Part shown: piece by piece, positions 61,084-64,000 of the stretch
Position numbering within the stretch: the stretch's first letter is position 1
Layout of the letters: the number at the start of each line of letters is the position of its first letter
Origin: Salirhabdus salicampi
GTDB lineage: Bacteria > Bacillota > Bacilli > Bacillales > Alkalibacillaceae
Direction: 5' to 3'
Length of the DNA: 64,000 nucleotides
NCBI RefSeq assembly: GCF_024259515.1
Contig: NZ_JANBWE010000001.1
Coordinates: 186,001 to 250,000 of the forward strand
Position numbers and translations under genes: made by a program
The notes under the pieces: model-generated
The model's input: only the letters and a program-made list of their open reading frames with translations
Database searches by the model: none
Told to the model about the DNA's origin: nothing

Positions 61084-61974
61084 TTAATTTTTTGATTGAT
61101 TGATTTCTTTTTTTACCTGATTTCCCAATATATTTAACCCCTTTATATCAAGACCTACATTAGTCCTTTTATATTGCCCATTTAAAAAAACAAATTTACC
61201 TTGGAATGATCCGATAGGAAGGTAATATTCCTTACTGATTAATTTCTCTTTTTTAGGTTGAATTCCAAAAATCAAAACTTTTTCTTTGGGTTTCATTGTC
61301 GGAACCCCTTTTAAAACAAACTCATTTACTGATGAGGCATTATTTTTCTTAATAGCAGTTGGAACACTTAATTTATCTACTTGTTCGTCAGAGGCATATC
61401 CTCCTATCTCAATAAAGGATAGGACTTTTCCAGTTAGTTTTTTATCAATGAAACTTTTTGAAACCTCCACTTTTGACTCTGTATATAATAATCCATTAAC
61501 AACAAAAGAATTGGTAGTTAGAACCTGTCCTTCTATGATAATATCTGATTCCTGAGTCAATGAATTAACTGTGTTGAATATCTTTGTAAATTCTGTATCT
61601 ATGGTAATAGTGAGTTTATCATTATTCTTTTCACCTTTTTCACTACCTGGCTTTGATTTTTTTGACTGATCTGGTTCATCTATAATAGTAATATCTTTAA
61701 ATACATAATCTTTATTTGTATAAAAATCAGTCCCTGCAAATTCCTGGTATTTTGATTGGTTATTAAATAGTGGTATCGTAATTATTGCTATTAACATTGT
61801 TGAAGCAGCCAGGTAAACAAATGGATTACTCCAAAAATTCCTTTTATGTTTCTTTTGTCTTGGTACAAATAATTCCTGTTCAAGATTGTTCCAAACATCA
61901 TCGACATCATCTGTTGAGTAATCCGTATTACTAATCAGAGACTTTTTAATCTTATCCTCGAACTTATTAGACAT
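61084..61974 (-). CDS. Membrane-anchored anti-sigma-like protein
   Basis: The 296-residue protein has an N-terminal cytoplasmic segment of about 55 residues (LISNTDYSTDDVDDVWNNLEQELFVPRQK), one membrane helix (about 57-77, NPFVYLAASTMLIAIITIPLF), then an extracellular domain of about 200 residues with no recognised fold. The layout is that of ECF anti-sigma factors, but no zinc-finger HxxxCxxC motif is present. It overlaps the sigma-factor gene by 8 nt, the usual coupling. ATG 61974 is chosen for 7-nt spacing from AGGAGG; ATG 61977 is the alternative. Confidence 0.72.
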   Translation of the reverse strand: MSNKFEDKIKKSLISNTDYSTDDVDDVWNNLEQELFVPRQKKHKRNFWSNPFVYLAASTMLIAIITIPLFNNQSKYQEFAGTDFYTNKDYVFKDITIIDEPDQSKKSKPGSEKGEKNNDKLTITIDTEFTKIFNTVNSLTQESDIIIEGQVLTTNSFVVNGLLYTESKVEVSKSFIDKKLTGKVLSFIEIGGYASDEQVDKLSVPTAIKKNNASSVNEFVLKGVPTMKPKEKVLIFGIQPKKEKLISKEYYLPIGSFQGKFVFLNGQYKRTNVGLDIKGLNILGNQVKKEINQSKN

Positions 61975-62497
61975 CATCGTTCCTCCTTTCAATGATTTCT
62001 ATTTGTTTTTTTAATTTTATCCGTCCTTTATATAATCTGGTTTTAACAGTATTTACTTTTAGATCCAACGTTTCTGAAATTTCTTTTTCAGAAAACCCTT
62101 TAATATACTTCAAAAGTATTGGAATCCGATAACTGTCTTTTAAGCTTTGTATCGCATCGTAAAGATCATCATAATCATCTTTAGGTTTAAGTTTTAACTT
62201 TTCTTCCTCTAAGCCGCTTTGATTTATTTGATAGAATTTACTCTCCTTTTTTAATAAGCGATTACATTCATTAATTAATATTCTAAACAACCAAGGTTCA
62301 AAGGGGTGAGTGGGTTCATATTTTGAAAAGTTTCGAAAAACTCGTATAAATGTTTCCTGAAGGGCATCCTTAGCCATTTCACGATTTCTTGTTATAGCTA
62401 TTGCCGTTCTCAAGGCTTTGTCTTTATGTGTCAAATAAAGCTTATGGAATGCCTTTTTATCGCCGTTGATCACTTGCTGAATTAACTCTTTACTCAC
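61967..62497 (-). CDS. ECF RNA polymerase sigma factor
   Basis: The 176-residue sigma-70 family member has region 2 with NREMAKDALQETFIRVFRNFSKYEPTHPFEPWLFRILINECNRLLKK and region 4 with YRIPILLKYIKGFSEKEISETLDLKVNTVKTRLYKGRIKLKK, a complete ECF layout. A promoter at 62530-62561 identical in sequence to one before the lipoprotein gene suggests autoregulation. Start ATG 62497 follows a G-rich site at about 62510. Operon order sigma, anti-sigma, with the lipoprotein on its own promoter. Confidence 0.9.
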   Translation of the reverse strand: MSKELIQQVINGDKKAFHKLYLTHKDKALRTAIAITRNREMAKDALQETFIRVFRNFSKYEPTHPFEPWLFRILINECNRLLKKESKFYQINQSGLEEEKLKLKPKDDYDDLYDAIQSLKDSYRIPILLKYIKGFSEKEISETLDLKVNTVKTRLYKGRIKLKKQIEIIERRNDDV

Positions 62498-62529
62498 TTC
62501 AACACCCCCTCTTACAACTATGCCTTCAT

Positions 62530-62561
62530 TTTACATACCCAAATACTTTAGGGAAAGTTTT
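62530..62561 (-). promoter_or_regulatory. ECF-type promoter, copy 1 (sigma operon)
   Basis: On the minus strand AAAACTTT (62561-62554) is followed by 13 nt and GGGTATGTAAA (62540-62530), about 33 bp upstream of the sigma start. It matches copy 2 exactly in both boxes and in spacing. Confidence 0.75.
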
Positions 62562-62903
62562 AGATATGTAAAAAATAATTTAGTTTTCTAATCATAATAT
62601 TGCTCAATAAAAATAGCGCATACTTCATATGCGCTTTATCACTATCACTTGTTGAATCACCTTACTAAAATATAATACAAACCAATGTTTAATCTTTTAC
62701 ATACTATTCTTCTCCAATAAATTACCTATAACACAATACAATTGAGAAAATATTATTAATAACGAAAATAGTTGTGGAATATATACGTTTTTATAATCTA
62801 TTTTGTTAACGAATTCATAATAAAAAAGTAGCCCGTTTTGGAGTGTTATTTCAAAAAATGTACTCCAAAACTGAACTACTTATCATGAGTGGCACACCTT
62901 TTA
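62562..62903. other. Gap between sigma operon and manganese importer, two hairpins
   Basis: A hairpin at 62615-62635 (AGCGCATA with TATGCGCT) has T-rich sequence beyond it on the minus strand. A larger one at 62826-62881 pairs GTTTTGGAGT with ACTCCAAAAC and AAGTAG with CTACTT, followed on the minus strand by TTTTTTATT; it terminates the manganese operon. No gene was found in the remaining AT-rich sequence. Confidence 0.65.
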
Positions 62904-63854
62904 TTATTCAACGTTTGTTAACGCATCATAGATTGTATTCATATTCCATTCCATCATTTTAATATACGTATCACCATCAGCCCCAGGCTCCCCAAGTGAA
63001 TCGGTGAAAAGTACTCCTTCAATTGGAACATTGGTTTCTCTTGATACAGTTTCCATCGGACGTGAATCAATACTCGTTTCTACAAATAATGCTTTGATAT
63101 TATTTTCACGGATAATATCAACTACTTTCTTTACCTGTTGCGGGCTTCCTTCATTTTCAGCGTTGATTTCCCAAATGTAAGCTGCTTCAAAATCATAAGC
63201 ATCAGAAAAGTATTTAAAAGCACCCTCACTTGTTACGAGAAAACGTTTTTCTTTCGGAATTTGGCTAAACTTTTCAACAGCATCTGCATGTAGTTGTTCT
63301 AATTGCGCAATATAGTTTTCAGCATTTTGTTCATAGTATTCTGTATTTTCAGGATCAACCTCGATTAGCGCGTCTTTTGCATTTTGTGTATAAACAATAC
63401 CGTTGCGAACATCTAACCAAGCATGCGGGTCTTCAGCTCCTTTGTTCCCTTTTGATGTTAAAAGCTTTGCCTCTACCCCTTTACTCATTTGGTAAACAGG
63501 CGCATCTTCCCCATCTTTCCCAGTTGAAGAAAGAAGTTTTTTAAACCATCCATTTCCTGTTTCTAAATTTAAGCCGTTATAGAAAACAATATCTGCATCA
63601 GTTGTTTTTTGAACATCTACTGGTAACGGTTCATATTCATGGGGATCTCCTCCAATTGGTGCAAGACTGTGAACATTTACTTTATCTCCGCCAACATTTT
63701 TTACAATGTCATATAAAATGGAATACGTTGTGACGACCTCTAATTTTCCTTGTTCATCTTTATCTGACTGTTCCTTTTCTTCATTATTAGTACCACAAGC
63801 TGTAGCAATTACCATAAATAAACTCAAAAACAGAACCGTTAATGTCTTTTTCAT
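62904..63854 (-). CDS. mntA: Manganese/zinc ABC transporter substrate-binding lipoprotein (MntA-like)
   Basis: The 316-residue cluster-9 binding protein has lipobox IATAC (Cys20). The metal ligands are His72 (GDPHEYEPLP), His134 (AEDPHAWLD), Glu200 (VTSEGAF) and Asp275 (FTDSLG), the His-His-Glu-Asp set of Mn-type (MntA/PsaA) proteins rather than the three-His ZnuA. Start ATG 63854 follows TAGGAGG. It lies downstream of the permease gene at the window edge. Mn specificity is inferred from the ligand set. Confidence 0.88.
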   Translation of the reverse strand: MKKTLTVLFLSLFMVIATACGTNNEEKEQSDKDEQGKLEVVTTYSILYDIVKNVGGDKVNVHSLAPIGGDPHEYEPLPVDVQKTTDADIVFYNGLNLETGNGWFKKLLSSTGKDGEDAPVYQMSKGVEAKLLTSKGNKGAEDPHAWLDVRNGIVYTQNAKDALIEVDPENTEYYEQNAENYIAQLEQLHADAVEKFSQIPKEKRFLVTSEGAFKYFSDAYDFEAAYIWEINAENEGSPQQVKKVVDIIRENNIKALFVETSIDSRPMETVSRETNVPIEGVLFTDSLGEPGADGDTYIKMMEWNMNTIYDALTNVE

Positions 63855-63899
63855 GTTATATTTTCCTCCTAATTCCCTTAACAAATATTTAATATATCA

Positions 63900-64000
63900 T
63901 TAATCTGCTATTGCAGATCGTCTTCGTTTTGTTTTGATCCATCTCCAGACTAACCCATATTTTGGCGAAAAGAAGAAAGCAATCGTAAATAATAAGGTTG
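63900..64000 (-). CDS. C-terminal fragment of metal ABC permease (MntC/MntD-like)
   Basis: The minus-strand frame ending at TAA 63902-63900 reads LLFTIAFFFSPKYGLVWRWI, then KTKRRRSAIAD. This matches the C-terminal end of ABC-3 family metal permeases (hydrophobic helix, SPKYGL, basic tail). It ends 45 nt upstream of the binding-protein start. Only about 33 residues lie inside the window. Confidence 0.75.
   Translation of the reverse strand, partial: TLLFTIAFFFSPKYGLVWRWIKTKRRRSAIAD

Noticed and set aside
62904-63854. ZnuA-type zinc binding protein.
   Set aside because: The ligand set is His-His-Glu-Asp and there is no His-rich loop, which fits the manganese (MntA/PsaA) type better.

Overview
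The window is chromosomal DNA of a low-GC, endospore-forming member of the Bacillaceae. The evidence is the AT-rich composition, strong AGGAGG-type ribosome binding sites with frequent TTG and GTG starts, a gerA-type germinant receptor operon, an alpha/beta-type small acid-soluble spore protein, a Spo0E-like phosphatase, bacilliredoxin, and many families confined to Bacillaceae (DUF3231, CBO0543, DUF2512, YuzF). The genus cannot be fixed from the sequence alone. No rRNA, tRNA, CRISPR array or prophage was seen.

Layout. 0-8 kb: a regulator fragment, small membrane proteins, a minus-strand gerA-gerB-gerC germination operon and the first of three DUF3231 proteins. 8-18 kb: short unlinked genes (inactive rhodanese, LysE exporter, YuzF, Fpg-type glycosylase, GNAT, NUDIX) and a cluster mixing DUF3231 with CBO0543-type membrane proteins. 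18-24 kb: a probable selenoprotein of the glycine/D-proline reductase B family read through an in-frame TGA, a structured intergenic RNA candidate, a c-di-GMP-I riboswitch ahead of a Spo0E-like gene, and a decayed S66 peptidase. 24-33 kb: a CopC-CopD copper protein, a second c-di-GMP-I riboswitch ahead of a lipoprotein/acidic exported protein operon, MgtE, and a Zur-box operon for a permease and its His-rich partner. 33-44 kb: spore and redox genes, an SMR pair, two solute symporters (one with a 33-residue companion), a ureohydrolase with an altered metal site, and an aspartate/glutamate racemase.

44-58 kb: an amino-acid ABC importer, the PTS-type dihydroxyacetone kinase operon dhaKLM, pdxK, a SulP permease with a UspA protein, and a MATE exporter. 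58-64 kb: a two-gene unit that looks like a transposable element with a large zinc-ribbon/DDE-like protein, a three-gene ECF sigma/anti-sigma/lipoprotein locus sharing one promoter sequence, and the start of a manganese ABC importer.

The strongest regulatory signals are two c-di-GMP-I aptamers about 7.6 kb apart on opposite strands, each followed by an intrinsic terminator just before a gene. One appears to tie c-di-GMP to Spo0A phosphorelay drain (Spo0E family), the other to a cell-surface operon. The ECF locus carries two copies of AAAACTTT-N13-GGGTATGTAAA with identical spacing, one before the sigma gene and one before the lipoprotein gene. The selenoprotein is the most likely gene to be mis-annotated, because it would be split at the TGA.
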